This document shows positions 10,302 to 25,394 of a DNA stretch of 64,000 nt, one piece after another (position 1 is the stretch's first letter; every line of letters starts with the position of its first letter). A model generated the notes under the pieces. The model worked only from the letters and a program-made list of their open reading frames with translations. It had not been told where the DNA came from and did no database searches. Origin of the DNA: Ulota crispa. Its lineage: Eukaryota; Streptophyta; Bryopsida; Orthotrichales; Orthotrichaceae. The stretch lies in NCBI GenBank assembly GCA_963920765.1, contig OY987246.1:17232868-17296867 (forward strand), given 5' to 3'. Made by a program: the position numbers and the translations under genes.

Positions 10302-13300
10302 ATTTGCAAAAAATTAACAGAATTTTAACTAAAAACTGTTGATTCTACTAGTTGATTTGGTCAAGTTGATTTGGATACTTTTGAACACCAAACTGTTGAT
10401 TTTCTGTTGAATATGTGTTATTGAAGTGTCACTTGGATGTTATGAATGACTGAATCAACTGTTACTTGATACTTTTGACATTAAATTCAGTACAGTTGTG
10501 TACTGTTTTGTGTATTAATTTGCCACAGACAATTCATTTTCTGTTGAGACTCTGTTCCTTGTGATTTTTTTTTCCAAGTTTTCCACTGTTTTTTGTATAG
10601 TTTAGAACCAAAAAATGTGGCTGCATTTTCAAATCTGTTGTTTATAACCTGTTCATATATTGTACTTTTTCACACTATGGCTATTACAAATTCTCCTCTG
10701 TTGTGCGTTTGTAGCTTTTCTACGTTGTTCCTATAAATAATGTTTTATTTGTCATTTCATCTGCAACTACAAGTTTTTCCATGTTCTTCTAAACCAATTT
10801 GCAGTTCATTTAATCAACTCACACACACCATTACTTGCAAAAACCATAACACTCTCACAAATGTCCCTGAACTTGTATTCAATTACAATGTCCTAACGCC
10901 AAATTTCGGGCCAAGGCGGTGGTTGGTAGAATGCTACTCCGCTGAAATTAACGGATTCCGTTCACAATATTTGTACATCAGCTGAGAGAGAAATCAGTTG
11001 AACATAAGACACATAACATTTATAGTAATAACACAAAAGAAAAAACCTTTACAAAGAAGACATGATCCAGTTCAATGAGGGGAACATAAGAAGAGCTACA
11101 AACCTATATAACCAACATATATGCTGTACCGTCATTCACTAAGTCGTGCAAAGTAAGTCCCTTTCGACGTTATCGTCCCATGTCTCTCCTCCTTGCCCAA
11201 CACATCATATCTGTCTCCTCCTTCCCCATAACATGCAGTATCCATTCACTGCAAGGTCGTCAGTCGCATTTTTGGAATAACAGTCATAGATCATTTCTTT
11301 CGCATTTGCCACTAGTCAAATAAGCTTCCGCATGATCAATCTTCCAATATGGATGGCAACAATTATACTGTAGTGGCACACCACTTTTGTACTCTCAAAC
11401 TTTATAGCACCAATCAGAATCTTTGTGAAGACTAACTAAATCCATTGCTAATTGGCATATATATGTTCTCAACGCCTCTAATAAAAAAAACTCTTCATGT
11501 CAAAAACCACATACAATAGAGGTTCTTCTGTCCCATACGTATTGAAATTGTAACATACCAAAGCTGTTTCATATTCTGATAGTAATAGACGTCATCATTC
11601 CCAAAACGTGTTGACCTTGCCGCCACAACTTCCTTGATGCATATATGAAGACCAACTTCAAGACACCGGAATCTTTGTATATCACCTGCAGTGGCAATTT
11701 GGGGAAGAGAAGACAAACAACATTACACTTGATTCTTTACAACATACCATAACCTATCTTTCCCTACTCTCAGCCACCACATCCTCCACAACATAATAGA
11801 GCAGACAGTAGGTTTTTCAATTCACAAAAGAATATGATTCATGTTCACCCACTGTAAGTGATTCATTGACTAAAATTCATGGAGTTGGTAACCGCATTTC
11901 CTCATCTCTCACTATATAAAAGCAATGACTGAAGCAATGCTCAGAAATCTTCATGTCACAAAGTTTGTACATATCCTTCATTTAGGGCATCCTAAACAGT
12001 CTCAGACGTGTCATACACAACCCTCACACTTTTGGTTACTACGGACCACATTCTACAATGATTTCTTCAAGACTCACAAGACAAGTGACAATGTCATAAG
12101 GTCCAAAATTTAGAATGTCATATCCATCACCAAATTTTTACAAGCAATGCAATGTTCACATTTATGTGCATCCAGTTCCACATTCTCTTGGGCCCTCGTT
12201 CACAAGTACTGTGTTAACAAGATTGTAGCGTAGGAATAGTGCCTTCACTACTTCGGTAGTCACACAGACGAGGTTTCAATCATGAAATTGACCACCAATT
12301 ATGCTCAGTACAAGAACATTTCCAAACAAGCCAATGAAACCACCTATTACGTCTCCTTCAAACATTTGCCTTTGAAATCCTACTTCAACTAGTGCCCGAC
12401 GATTGTAAAGCACTCCCTTCAACTAAATTGTTATCCCGCCAGTACTTCAAGCATTCCATTCCACTCTGACATTCAAGGAGCTCTCAAAATATCCAAATGA
12501 CACTGACACAAGAGAAATAGAAAAGAATACCTTCTCAGCCCAAGGGTACAAGAAGTTCAGTTTACCTGCCAGCTCTTCCCAAAGGTAGTCAGAAGGAATC
12601 TAATTGCCACCATCTACAACATTTCGTCATCACCATCCACGGTGTCAAACTTCATCTCTGCCAGACATATGCAAAACATTAGATTAAAAAGAAATCAACT
12701 CCTACAGTTCCTAAATCAAAGGTACTTTGCTCGGACAAAGCACAATTGATGAGGCAGTTGCGGTTCAGCAATGCAAAAGATTGCGTTTGCTGCCTCCTAC
12801 AAATACAACCTGTAGAATGGGAGGAGACATCAACACTGTTGACTAAAATGATGCATGGCAAGGTTAACATCACCACCTTAGCGCAATTCCTACAAGCCAC
12901 AACAATGAAAGAACTACCACAACCTCCAGTTCATCGTCTTCAGTGCCTCACTCTCTCTATCAACTTCAGATTCACCAATGCATGATTAACCAATGCAGAG
13001 CAGTTCCTCAGCTACATTTGACATAATCTACAATCGTTTCAGCACTTAATACTCCTAGACATTCAAACGTGTATGCCAGCGGGGTTGTCTGCACCTTACC
13101 TTAACGTCTTGCTCTTTTAAGAACAAGAAGTCCTGCACATCACACAGACATGAATAAAACAATGGTGGTCCCTGCATTGCAAAACTGATACAAAACCAAT
13201 GAATACCACAACACGAGGTGGCTATTTTTTTGCTATTACATTTGTACATGGCCTTCATATACATAACTTCATAAGATAACTTTAATGACACATTCACAAG

Positions 13301-15766
13301 ATCATTGCACTGGTGAATGGTAAGTTCAGACACCATAAAATTCTTTCTCTTCCACTTGCTAGTGCAGGATAGGATAATAATTTAATTTGCAATCACCAAT
13401 TTTGCTGCACAAGTCCGCAGCCCAGCCAAGGCAGGTTCAATATTTTTTCATGCACAACCAAATGTCCTTCTTAAGCGCAGTATTCATTACTTTCAAAAAT
13501 AAACTCAAATTTGAGACTAACCAACCTCTCTTTCTCATTGCTTATTATTCCCTTCAACCACAAGTCAAGAAAGTTCATTTGATAACCTACACCAACAACA
13601 AAATACTCTGTTGGAACTACAACATAAACCATCTCATATGACCAAAACACTAAAGCAATCATGACTTTGTAAAGGTAAAATCCAATTTTGAAACATGTTT
13701 CTTCTAAACTAACAAATACCACTGTACATTACTCAAAAAAAACTACTCCATCTGTGCAACATGGACTCTTTGGTGAAAAAACAATCTTTCCAGAACTTCA
13801 TAAGCCACCAACAATGACATACCGTGCTGTGCATGCCTTTCTGGCTCAAGAATGTCGACGTCAACTACCTCATTTCTTCAAGATACCTTCTTTGTAAGAC
13901 TCTGCAATGACACCCAAATACACATGCCACAATCAAAACGTAACCATACGTGCTTCACGGATGACAATATTCACAAGCACAACAATGTCAATAAAACAAA
14001 GAAATTTGTACATTCAGACTAGAAATCATAGGATGCACTTTTGCATCGATTCCTCCAATCAGTAAAACCTACACCCTTCCACGCATTCCCTCAGAACACG
14101 ATGTCATTTTCTTCATTTTCTACTACAAGGTTGCAACAACCATATGCCTATTTCATTTGGATGTAAAGATACACTAATATATCATGGACTACATACCAAG
14201 ATTCCTCACCTAGCAAACAGCACAATAGGGCCACACTAATTGCATTCTCCAATCCCCTATGACAACAACTTACTAGAAAGTCATTCCCTTGATTCCTCAT
14301 TCTCTTCAAACAGTAAGATAACCTACTATAATGACTTCATCAAGGTTAGAAATGTACAAATGCCGACCAAAACAACCTGCTCCATCTTTGACTCAATGTA
14401 CTTCAAATTGTTCTTAAAATGCCTCTGACATAAAATTGCATATAAGATTGCTACTTTTCAAAATAATTAGAGCAACAGCAACTACTCTACACAATTGTAA
14501 TGAAGACATAAATTCCAAAATTACTTAAACATTCACAAACGAATTCAATTGACTTCTACTCTTACAAGCGCCACTTTCCAGCTGGTACTACGTCATTGGC
14601 AACCTCTACTTCTGTTGGTCAAGACATCATACAGCATTACATACACATCATGACAATCAAGCCCCTCCTACCCTCTGAAAACCCCCCAATCACATTAAGT
14701 GCTACATGTTGGGTGAATATCTCCTGCTACCCCATTGGGAGTACTTGAACTATTACTCCCATGTTCACTAATTGTAATAGTGACATTGTCATGTCATGTT
14801 CTCCCTTCCCAAACTATGCTGACCATAAAAGCAACTATCAGAAAATCAAACTTTCTCCAATAGAAGCCAGCACTTGGGTTCACAAGTCAATGGACAAAGG
14901 ACACACCATAATTGTTCATGACATTTACCTTGTTCTAACGCCATCAGGCGATGACGATGCCTTGTTCTTCCCCTCGGAAAATCTGTGCAAACGCATGTTT
15001 TACCTTTTTCTCTTCCACTTCCTGAACATAATATTCTCTTCCAATTCTTGTACATAGTACGTATTTAGACATACAAATCACCATGGACTAATGACACACT
15101 CTTGCTCTTTTATATCTGGTTGTCATAAAAATTCCCACATCAGCCATAGACACTACCTTCCCTTTTGTATGCAACCACTATGTCAGCCATTGAGTGGATA
15201 CAGATTCGGCATATCACACATACAATGACAATCGACTTCACCAACAGCTTGTACCTGAAGTTCACCTGCTACACATAAATTATCAAAAAAACCACAGTTA
15301 CAGTACAACTTCAAGTCACACACATGAGAGTATGCTCTTTGAAATGCCAACACATATAATACGTACAACAGGCTACAAGTTTAAAACTTATATGGCTACA
15401 TCAGAAGATGCAGGTTCTACTTCACTCATGAACTACATTAACAACTTACGTTACATTGTTAATTACATCACAGCCTGCCATAAACAAGAACAACATTAGG
15501 AACACAACAAAACAACATCCACATACTACTCCTGCACTTCAATCGATTATTGTCCCTCGCATTAAAGGGATTGACTTAACAAGGTACTCCACTCTTTAAG
15601 TGGTCATCAGACTGTTCTCTACATCTCCTCAGATGCATGTGATCATCAGTCGATGGACACATCTCCTCTACATGTCCTGCATAAACAATCATGTTCCAAA
15701 ATGACAGACTTCAGAGGACCTACATAGTTCAGTGCTTGTACATACTTATAAGAAAATCACAACACA
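10302..15766. other. CACTA left arm, non-coding, C-rich on plus strand
   Basis: The first 400 bases hold subterminal CTGTTGA/TGTTGATTT repeats. From about 10.7 kb onward the plus strand is clearly richer in C than G (a 60-base sample at 13441 has about 13 C to 6 G). This matches the minus-strand direction of the TNPA-like gene. No convincing coding exon was found, although a long 3' untranslated region or further 3' exons are possible. Open frames here are under 105 codons and lack recognisable motifs. Confidence 0.5.
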
Positions 15767-18700
15767 TTAAGTGGTAAAAGAAATTGCAACCAAGCATACG
15801 GTCAGTTCATTATGAACCTTCTTTTTTTGTTTGGCAGTGTATGGAGTAGAAATGGTTGACTGCGATGGCATTTTTGAGTTGGATGTAAATCCCTTTGAAG
15901 TACTTGACTTCAGACGCTGGAGTTCTTCTTCTAAAGACAAAATGTATGCCTCCTTCGACATGCTCATTGAGCCAGTTGCCATACTAGCTGTTTTCTTCCC
16001 ATCACTTGTATTGGTACCAAAAGCCTCTTCCTCCTTCTTGTACTCTCTTGCCATTGCACTCCTCTGTGTACTCTAGAAACCCTCAAAGTACGCATCAGTG
16101 AATGTGGCAATTTCAAATACACCATATCTCTTGATACTTCAGTGCTAATCCCCATCTTCTCGGCTTATAAATTGAGCAAATTTTGGTTGAACACAAACTT
16201 GCAGTGCAAGTTTTCCATCAGAACTTTTGGTTAGTGAAATCTAAGAAATTCTTATCAATTCCTAGAAAAAATTAAATATTGAGAACCACAAAGGTGTAAC
16301 TACTAAGAATCTGTAATGATTTTCAAATACAGAATGGAATGCTAATAGTATTCAGTATAGCTCTGTTTGTTCATGATACTAACTGAGATGAAAAATAACT
16401 TTTCATGTCACCTCAAGTTTCATGGTCATGGACAGTTCTTTACCCGTTCACTGACATCTACAAAACTATTGAAACATTCAATAGAAAACTAATTCCATGA
16501 CACTCATTGGCACACTGTATAGTCTGACACTCATAAATTCAAACTTTACATAATTTGACATCTGAGCATTTCAAGAGTATTCTACATGATGAAGCTATAA
16601 ACAAATTTCACAATGATGACCACTGTAGTGGTCCGCACAAGTTGCCCATAATTGCATCAAAAATGCCATTGCATTTGGTAAACCAGAAGTGCATTACGTA
16701 TAAACTCACATGACGGGGGCTGGGGTTGTCATAACGACCAGTATTTGAACGGTTAAACTTGTCATTGTAAGCAAAACTGTGATACTCCCCAGATGATTTT
16801 CTCCAGCTTGACTGCGAGTTACTGTTGTCCTCAGAGTAGAAATCTTCCTTTCTCTGATTCTCCTTTAAGCTTAAAGGATTTTTCCTTTTTTTTAGTTTTC
16901 CAAAACCTTTGTCCCTTTGCATTTCTTCCTCAATGTCATCAGGATCCGGGGACCTGCCGTGTATCATGCGAAGTTTCTCTGTGATCCCGTGAACTCCGCT
17001 GGGGCCTGTTCTGCCTAACATCTTCCTGCAAGAGTTGGCGTATCGCCCTTGCGCCGACTTCTTTTTTGTCTCTTCACTGTGAGCTAATTGCACTAGACGT
17101 TCCCATACATCTTTATCGATGTGAAGGGGTTGTTCTCCTCTGTTATTGATGAGGTCTATGAGTTCAGCCCTTTTTTTAGTTACTGCCCTGTCCATTAAGC
17201 CTCTCAGATAATCTTCATTCAATGTTCCAACATACTCAAACGTATCATTCAGCCGTTTCTTGAATGTTTGTACATCCTCATAAGTCTGTTTTCTGATATG
17301 TGTGCATGACGGGTCCAGCCCAACTGCTAGCTTGTTAACTTCAGAAATCCATGCTTTTTGTACTCGACCATATGGTATTCCATTCCCGTCCACGGTCAAT
17401 GTGCATGGCTTCTTTCCATTCCTCTCCCGCTTCGCTGTCTCCTCTTCACGACATGCTTGATTTAGTCGGCGTTCTCTCCTTCCACGTGCTGGGGAAATTG
17501 GTGCACTTTCCTCTTCCTTCCCATATCTTTTTCCTCGTTTCTGCAGTTTGCTGGCAGGGTATACGGTAGCCGAAGTGTGTGGTGGTGACTTCGACGAAGA
17601 GTCAGAACTGCTCCTTCTCTGCTGTCTGGAAGAATGCGGTAAAGAAGGTCTTGTACTACGTGGTGACAGAGATCTTCTGTATTGCAGTGAAGGAGATCTG
17701 CCACGTCTTGATGATGACCGAGATCTGCCACGTCTTGATGATGACCCAGTCCTGTACACTGGAGAACTGTCGGGAGATGTCGAGTCATAACGTCGACGCC
17801 TTCCTGCATCTTTCTGGACACGGTTCTGTAATCCCAATATCCTGCAATGAGGAGAACCTAATTCTTTAAGCACTTACATTTCAAATTCTCTAAACCAATG
17901 TGCTGTGCGATATTTCTAATTAATTTCTTCTAACATTCACATTCACTTACACTAAAATAGCATGTACGTGAAGTTCGTGAGTGGATGTTGACATTAAACT
18001 TTCTCCAACTGCCATTGCTTACATCAAACACTCCAATTCCAGTTATCATTGCTGCATACAAAGGTTAATCCCATATAAGCAGCCAGCAGACATCCTTAAT
18101 AAGAAAGCTTACCGTCGTCATCTCGGTCGTCCCCTCTGTAAACCGCGGTAACTTTCTTTCGCCTTCTGTGAGTAGACTCGGGACGACGGCTTCCCTGTCC
18201 TTCAGTACTTAGAGAGTGCTTACGGTTTTTGCTAAGATTTTTTCCGAAATCTTCTGTCACCCTCCTATTCCTCTGAGGGCTCTTCGAACTAGAGTCATAG
18301 TACTCTGACCCATGAAACATCGATCCAATTGGAGAGAATTGCCTTCGGTGACGCTGTCGCCCTTCATTTTCCTACAATGAAATTCATTGGTAGTAAGCGT
18401 ATTTACATAAAAGTGCAGTACTTGTCAGTACAGTGCTTCAAATTGAATAAATGACTGGAGTAAGCTGTTTCATTAAAGAAAAACATGGCTGCAATCGACC
18501 ATCTTCTAAATTATTATTCACATATGCCCTTCGCTCATGCGTGCAATAATACGTTAACTACACTCTTTGAGAATTGAATATCAGTCCAACAACTTTATGC
18601 ATACACACATGGCTTGTACTTTATATTAGTGTGAATGCTTACAAAACGAGATTCTTTACGTCTCGATCGTGGAGCCGGTCCATGTCTGTCAGTAGATACT

Positions 18701-19865
18701 CTTCCACCTTCACCCTGAACCTGCACGTCACTGTTGAATCCAACCACGTGTCCTTTGGATGGAACCTTCTGTGTCACATTCTCTGCTACGTCCGCTGAGT
18801 CATTGATACTGGCGTGTGCAGTTTGTTTACCCTTAAGACGGACATTAACCGCCAAAAGTTCTGTCGATGTCAACTCTTCGCATTCAGGCTTGTCCACTTC
18901 TCCTTTATCTGTAGTGTTTGCATAAAGTTAGTACTTCAGCATTCCGTTTATAACATAATTCAAATTTCATATCGTTGACTTCGTTATGAGCCGTTGCACA
19001 TGAAATTAGTCAAAGCTGGTTTTCAAGGTACCTGATATGACCGAGCCCTTGGTAAAATAAAATTTCTATAGAGAAATCACAAGAACGACAACTTCTGCCT
19101 CAATCACAAAATCTTCTCTTGATTGTTTTCATAACATCAATTTCACCTCTTCATCTGCTGCTCATTATCGTTCCTACTCTGGAAAACTGATCATTTGGGG
19201 ATAGGCTAAAGCCATTAAAGCATTAACAGAAGCATCCTACTACAGAATATATTATTTTCCTCTTCAGATTACATAGACGAACACTTGCAACTTCCCGTAG
19301 ACATCGGGTCATATAACAAACAGTGTCTGCAATATATGTGACTTTGTAGCCATACGTATGTACCTGTCCTTGCTTGAGTTGTTGAGGACTGTGGCGGACA
19401 AGAAGGTCCGGCACATGATATTACTGCTTCAGCACATGTCTTCCACATGCCTTCAGGTATAGCGTTTGCCGAAGTGATTTGCATCCTCCTTGGGTTCGCT
19501 GGATCCAGCGATCGTACCTGCCGCCCACAGGCAATAGCATCTACTTCTCGTTTTTTTCGAAGTTCGTCAACATCAGATACTGACAACTTCATACGACATA
19601 GTACAGCATCTGCATTAGATGCTATCACGGTCTTAGATTTGGACGTCTTTCCGGAGGATGGTGTTGCATTCGGCTGGGATTTGGGACGCCCTCTATCCCT
19701 CTTCTGCGGTGTTTCCGGGACAATCTTTGAAGGGGAATGAACTCCGACGGCCGCTTCCCCGGAGCTTGCTTCCAATCCTTTGGTCACTGCTTTGGACTTT
19801 TTCTTCGCAATCCCCGGCTCCGGTTGCTCTCTAACTTTAATTTGAGAGGCCATTTTCTCCTCCAA
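15767..19865 (-). CDS. TNPA-like CACTA protein, Transposase_24 (Ptta/En/Spm) type, five exons
   Basis: Exon model on the minus strand: 19364-19865, 18643-18908, 18113-18371, 16710-17857, 15767-16072. All introns are GT-AG, phases match, and the total is 2481 nt (826 aa plus stop) with no internal stop. Exon 1 is lysine/proline-rich with an AT-hook-like KRDRGRPKS. Exons 3-4 carry a long Arg-Ser region (RRGRSRSSSRRGRSPS). About residues 490-665 match the plant Transposase_24 pattern: VDGNGIPYGR, DVWERLVQLAHSEETKKKSA, NSCRKM, then GPSGVHGITEKLRMIHGRSPDPDDIEEEM. Exon 5 contains a short coiled coil (SLEEELQRLK). In this superfamily such proteins bind subterminal repeats and help the TNP2 transposase. 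The SR-rich part could also touch RNA splicing factors; that is inference. The gene appears intact and is divergent from TNP2, sharing a roughly 5.5 kb intergenic space. Confidence 0.85.
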
Positions 19866-22800
19866 TTCCTGGCATAAGTCAAGTGATGTCTGTCATGAGG
19901 CTGCATTAGTTCTAATACCGAATGCCTGACAACAACAGTAGCTTTTGCATCAGCTACACAGTAGACTATTGCGTGATCATTGCACATGAATGTCAGAAAA
20001 ACATCTCTTCTTCAAAGGTAGTAATATCATGAACTTCATACCACTAAGTACAATCCAGTATTACTCAACAGTATTACAATACATTCATGTATTCAGGAGA
20101 AAACCACAATTTCGGTACTTCTGAGTATAACATGATTGCTTAAATGTTTTCAGTTGATTCAAAGTGTATTTTCTTATGATTTATTCAAGCATGTACATCT
20201 ACATGAAATTGTACTGAAAGATTCTTCAGAAAACTTACATTTAAGATCAGAAGAGTTTTATACATAACAATTCAATTATGTGCAGAACAAACTGGCGGAC
20301 ATTGTTTTTTCCAAATTAAGGATTACAATATTGAGCGGCCTAGATCCTGCGATACTTCTGTCGTACATGTAGGTCTTTATCGTCTTTATATGAAGGCATC
20401 GTCACCATAATCTAATCTAACAGTTTACTCCTAAATGAAGGTTTGTATTTATCAACTATGATTGCTAAATTTTTGTACTTCTATCGTTACAAAAACCGAC
20501 TCCTGCAGTTCATTACGAGTTACTTTCAAGAACAGTATGCAAGCAAACCGGCCCTGTAAAGGTGCATGCAAGGAAACAAAAACTCACAGTCTACAACCAT
20601 GCACTGGATGTGAGATATACCTTCACTAATCACAAGGGATTCCAGTTTTTGTGTTACAACGACGACATGAAATTGTCACATTGCATAAATTTTAAGTGGC
20701 CCTTCTCTAATACTCATGCGACTTTCTGTCCAGAACAACAGCTTCAAAGTCATCCCTTTTGTAGTGAGTGTTTCTTATACTCTGAAGCTCCTATCTCACA
20801 TAACTGACTCCTGTCTTTCACATACACATGTGAGATATGGTCACATAGTCATGTACTCCAAGCGGTCCTCAGCATCGCTTTAAAAGTAATTTTGGATGAT
20901 TAACAGCGCCATGTCCGTGGTGCATATGATTTAAGGGTGTCATGGAACTTCATGTATTGCAGATGCTAATGCACATCCTAACGGGTACTACGAATTTTAC
21001 TAATGTTTTATTATGAACAATGACAGGAAATGAAACTGTATTCGAGAATGTAAAGGACAGACGAAGGACCACATCTGAATAATACTGTCAGTGTTTACAG
21101 TCGTACGACAAAGCAAAGGGGGGAACGTCTGGGACTTTTATTACAGCAAAATTCTGTGGGTCATATTCATTAGGCCAACACAAAAAGAAGTGCTCCCTAC
21201 AAAAATCGTACCTGTATACAGTGACGCTTCTCTGGCGTACTACTCTCTCCCCAGATAGGTGAAACTTACTTGGGTCTTCGACTTCACTGTCCACCGGCAG
21301 TAGAATCTGATGGCGTTTGTATGGATTCTCTTCAGCCTTGCTTAAGGTGGACAATCAGATGACGTCAAGCGGATGCCCTTTTTTTCTGGGATGAGTAACA
21401 GGGACCTCTTTGTGGTCCTTCCGTGGTTGACAATTGCCGTGCTTCCTCAAAATATTTTGAAATAAGAAATCAAGCAAGGAGTTACTCTATACTACTCCCG
21501 AAACTTATAATCATTAGAAACTCATGCAGTACCCTTTCTGAGTTGTATGTTTACAGAAGTCCATCACTGTCTTCATAGAAAATTTCCCCTGAACTCGCAG
21601 GAACTCATCGGACTACTGACCACTTCTGAGTTGCACTTTTTGAAACCCCACGTCAAAACTCTGTCAAACTATGTTTTCTTCTAAAAGCTGCATCCTGTTC
21701 TGAAGCAAAACGGCATGATCGAAAGAGTTCAACACCATAGTTGAAAGTGAGACAGAGAAGGTGAGAGACACCGATCATATACTTCCTTGGGACCACGTAG
21801 TAGCCGATAGAGGGAAACTCCCTAAAAGTGAGGCACTGGAGACGGCATGAAGACTTGCCGTTCACTGGAACTCTGTCAACGGATGAATGTCATCCATGTT
21901 CAAATTTAGGTTAACGATAAGGCTCGTGTCCCCAAAACATAGAATGCAGAGATTTCCGGCTATCTAAGTAGGGATTGCTTGTCTCATTTTCATTGTGGGA
22001 AACGCTTTGAGGTAAATGTTAGGGTTCATTCTCTACGTTGTCGCAATTCTCGGAAATGACAGGGAGCGGTTTAGGGTTTGCACCACATTCACATAACAGC
22101 AGTGTTGTCTCTTCACATTTGAACGACGTCGGGCTTTTCAAAGATTTCGCAGCTCCGCAAACATGTTGTACCCTAGGTTGTACTTCAACGCAAGTAGAGA
22201 TTTTCTTCCATAGATTATCATGTGAGAAATATGTGGGCATGTCGACAGTGTTACCTTTCACGTAATTACATACTTCGTAATGTCTCAAAATCGATGTTGT
22301 GCAGTGATCGTTCAATAACACTAATAGATTTTGTGTGTCTTGCAGAGATACTCTGAGGACTATTGAAACGCCAATTCTGGTTCCACCAATTTCGAATAGG
22401 TTAAAACCCCTTGCGCTGCTTGTACCTCAGAAATGCGTAATCTGGACGGTACGCAGAATTTCTCAACGCTGTATGTTGAATTTCAACATTACTGATTTTC
22501 TAGTAAGTCTTCTAATTTTTGGCGTACGAATTGGAAACCACTTTTGCAATTTATTTCAAAATAAATTCACCCTCACATTAGGATTGTACAAAATCTTACT
22601 GAAGTCTGGAGAACAATATATTGAAATCAGAAATTAATTAAGTCGACAGCTGTAAGTTGCAATGTATCGTTAAGGTCGATGAACATTTCACCGTAGGTAA
22701 TGCTAATTTTTGACCACCATGAATTACTGCTTTGTATTGCGTGGTAATTATTGACGTATAATATTTAAGTCGTTCATGTTGTTACCGCTTGTTGGTGCGC

Positions 22801-25394
22801 CACCAAGTGCACCGCGCCACAGCCCAAGAAAAACTCTTATGTATAACAGTATACTGCTCGAAAATCCATGTGATTTCCACTTTCGCTAAACAAATGACCT
22901 ATTACTAGAGTGAGAAAGCAATCCTCTTCCCGCCTTCCTCTGAAATTGAAGTTAAGCCTTCACAGGTATAGTGTATTTTACTCAAAGCCGTGTCAACTGT
23001 ATATGAACTCTTCATTTTGAACTAGTGAATTACTTGTTTTTTCAACCATCTCTGAAGCTTCCCTTACTGATATTATAAGACAAAGTCAGATAGAGAATGT
23101 GCAACATATGTGCAGGCTGATATTTGAATGTGTCGTAATTCACGATGACATATTCATTGTCCTATGTCACATACTCATAGTTTGCTTCTTATAGAACAAA
23201 TAATTTCAAATTTGCAGAGGAAGTATGTAATGCTTGAATGCATGTAGTAGGATATTGTACACGTGGACATAGCAAAACAAGAGTAATACATGTCAGTCAC
23301 TACAAGGTAGATTATAAGGAAAAAAAAAACCGCCCATGTAATGCGTGTTCTATTTTCGTCTACGTACTCATTTTCTCCCCACATTTAATGCAGCAAGAAT
23401 TTTGGAATGATGTGTTTTAAGTATACACCCGAGTTATTCTGATAAGTGCTGGTAACTTGTAGTTCAGGCTTATGGCAGGTGCCTATTAAAGCTTCGCTGG
23501 TTGTAATGCCAGTCATGTTCTTCATTATATAGGTTCAAACATTTGTCCTCGAATTCTATACACTAAGGGACAAATCATCCGTTTCATTTGTGCGCTTTTT
23601 CCAGGTTCTAGCACTTTCGCTCGATAATTGCAGAGTGAATATACCATGACGCATGCATTATATCTTTGTTCATAAAGATTACCGGAGGGAGTTGTCCAAG
23701 ACGTATGCAATGACGCCAATTCGGGTCACCTTTATAGCAGCTTCTGGAAATGTCAGGTAATGTAAACCAAAAACTCTACCTCAATCTGATTTTTGTACAA
23801 CTTTTTCATTGAATTTTGCAATATTTCATCCCAAAATGACACATATTTTTCACGCGCCCAGAAACCGTGTTTTCATATATCTACTGTAAGTTTAAAAACA
23901 TAGTTGATTGGTGTTGCTTCTCTACATCTTAATATCTATAAATTCCTTTTCAAAACACCATCTCACTGTTGTTGAATACTGATGCCTTTCGAGGCAAATG
24001 GAGTCATGTCGAAGTGCTAACTAGTAGAAATTGAGTATCGTAACAAATACGAAACGGCACTGGGAAGTGCCGTTCTTTCAAAGTGTCCTGTAAGGAACAA
24101 AGTTCCCCTAAACTTAGTAAAATTAGTGATGGGGTTGCTTAAAATACTCTAGTCATATGAGTTAGGGGCCAATATATCAAATGTAAAAATATAATAACCT
24201 CTGTCAACTGCCAGCGATTGCACCCGACCGTATTTGGAAAATTCATACACAGCCCAACTGTGACAGCCACGAAGTCTTTCTGGATTGAAATTGGAAATCC
24301 AAATGCTGCGACCTATTATGATGAAATGTGTGTATATCATGATGTACGTTGATTTTGTAAAACTTTGCTAAGCTTACGTATGTAAAAACTACAAATGCTC
24401 ATGTAATTCTTAAAAGCTAACACTGAATATCTAATAACACGTTTTTCAATAAACTACGAACTTCGGCCGAATTTGGGACTTCTGCAGGTTAAAGGTGATC
24501 ACCTTAAACAGAGTTCTAGGGTTTCTTGGGTACACATGCCCGCACCTGAGAGGAGGAATTTGCGAGGAAATAAATCTTGCTGTCTAAGACTGAATCTGAT
24601 GCCGTCAAAACTGGTTTTTGAAGTGGGTATTCAATATTAAAAAAAAAAAAAATCATAGTTCTTGGGCAGGGAAAATGGTACCATGCAATAAGTAAAACTT
24701 TAAATTCTATAGGCCAAATGGCATGCAGAGTTTGTTTCTCAAATATTAACTAATCGCGGTCAGGAATCTAGTATTTGCAAAGGCTTTTGTAGCACTCAAC
24801 TTATGTTTATTCATATTTCTATCATCTTCTCATCACCTTCCGTGGGGGGGAGTAGGTGGGGGGGGTATGGATTTGCCTATTTCTTGTATGTCATCTCTGG
24901 AGTGGAAATTACATATCGTACTTTGCAGACAATTGAAATTGTTGGTTGACGCTATTGTAGTGTCTGCAGCGCACGATGGAAGAACACAGTCACTCATCCA
25001 AAGCTGTTCTAACATGTCCTAATACTATCCTCCAAATCCGAGAGATGGTTTGTTAACTGACATGCTGTCATGTTATGCCTTGAACACTAAACCCGTTAAA
25101 TTAATTGCAGACATTGTAGTCAAGTAATAACGTGCAGTATTGGTACTGAGGGAAGCAAGAAATCTAAGTATCTAACATTACTTACGTTTAGAGTAATTAC
25201 TTCACTTGCCATTCATTTCACTCAAAACACAGAGAGTAGCACATTTCCAAGGAGCGTGCCATTAACTGTTTTTTCTGTGTTGCAGGGAATCATTGTGAAG
25301 CTGCGCCCTCTTGTAGCAGTTTCAAGTACTAAGAAGAATTTATTGTCATTAAGTGATCTAGGCAATTATATGTGAAGCACAGAAAGCGAGCAAC
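19866..25394. promoter_or_regulatory. Divergent intergenic region of the CACTA element
   Basis: About 5.5 kb separates the start codons of the TNPA-like gene (minus) and TNP2 (plus), so it must hold both promoters and any 5' untranslated exons. A likely acceptor (TGTGTTGCAG, ending near 25285) precedes the TNP2 start and suggests a non-coding 5' exon. Small open frames (for example minus 21088-21354) have no recognisable motif. A G-rich stretch with runs of 7 and 8 G lies at 24844-24865, and an A13 tract near 24640. The strand composition bias of the element switches sign across this region. Confidence 0.45.

Noticed and set aside
17462..17821. Alternative frame (His/Asp-rich) of the large TNPA-like exon
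   Set aside because: Using the acceptor at about 17858 keeps the SR-rich frame that continues into the Transposase_24-like domain; the other frame stops early.
22019..22637. Short open frames on both strands in the CACTA centre
   Set aside because: No motifs; lie in the divergent promoter region, where chance frames of this size are expected.
24844..24865. G-rich tract as a G-quadruplex regulator
   Set aside because: Only two long G runs; structure possible, but nothing ties it to function.
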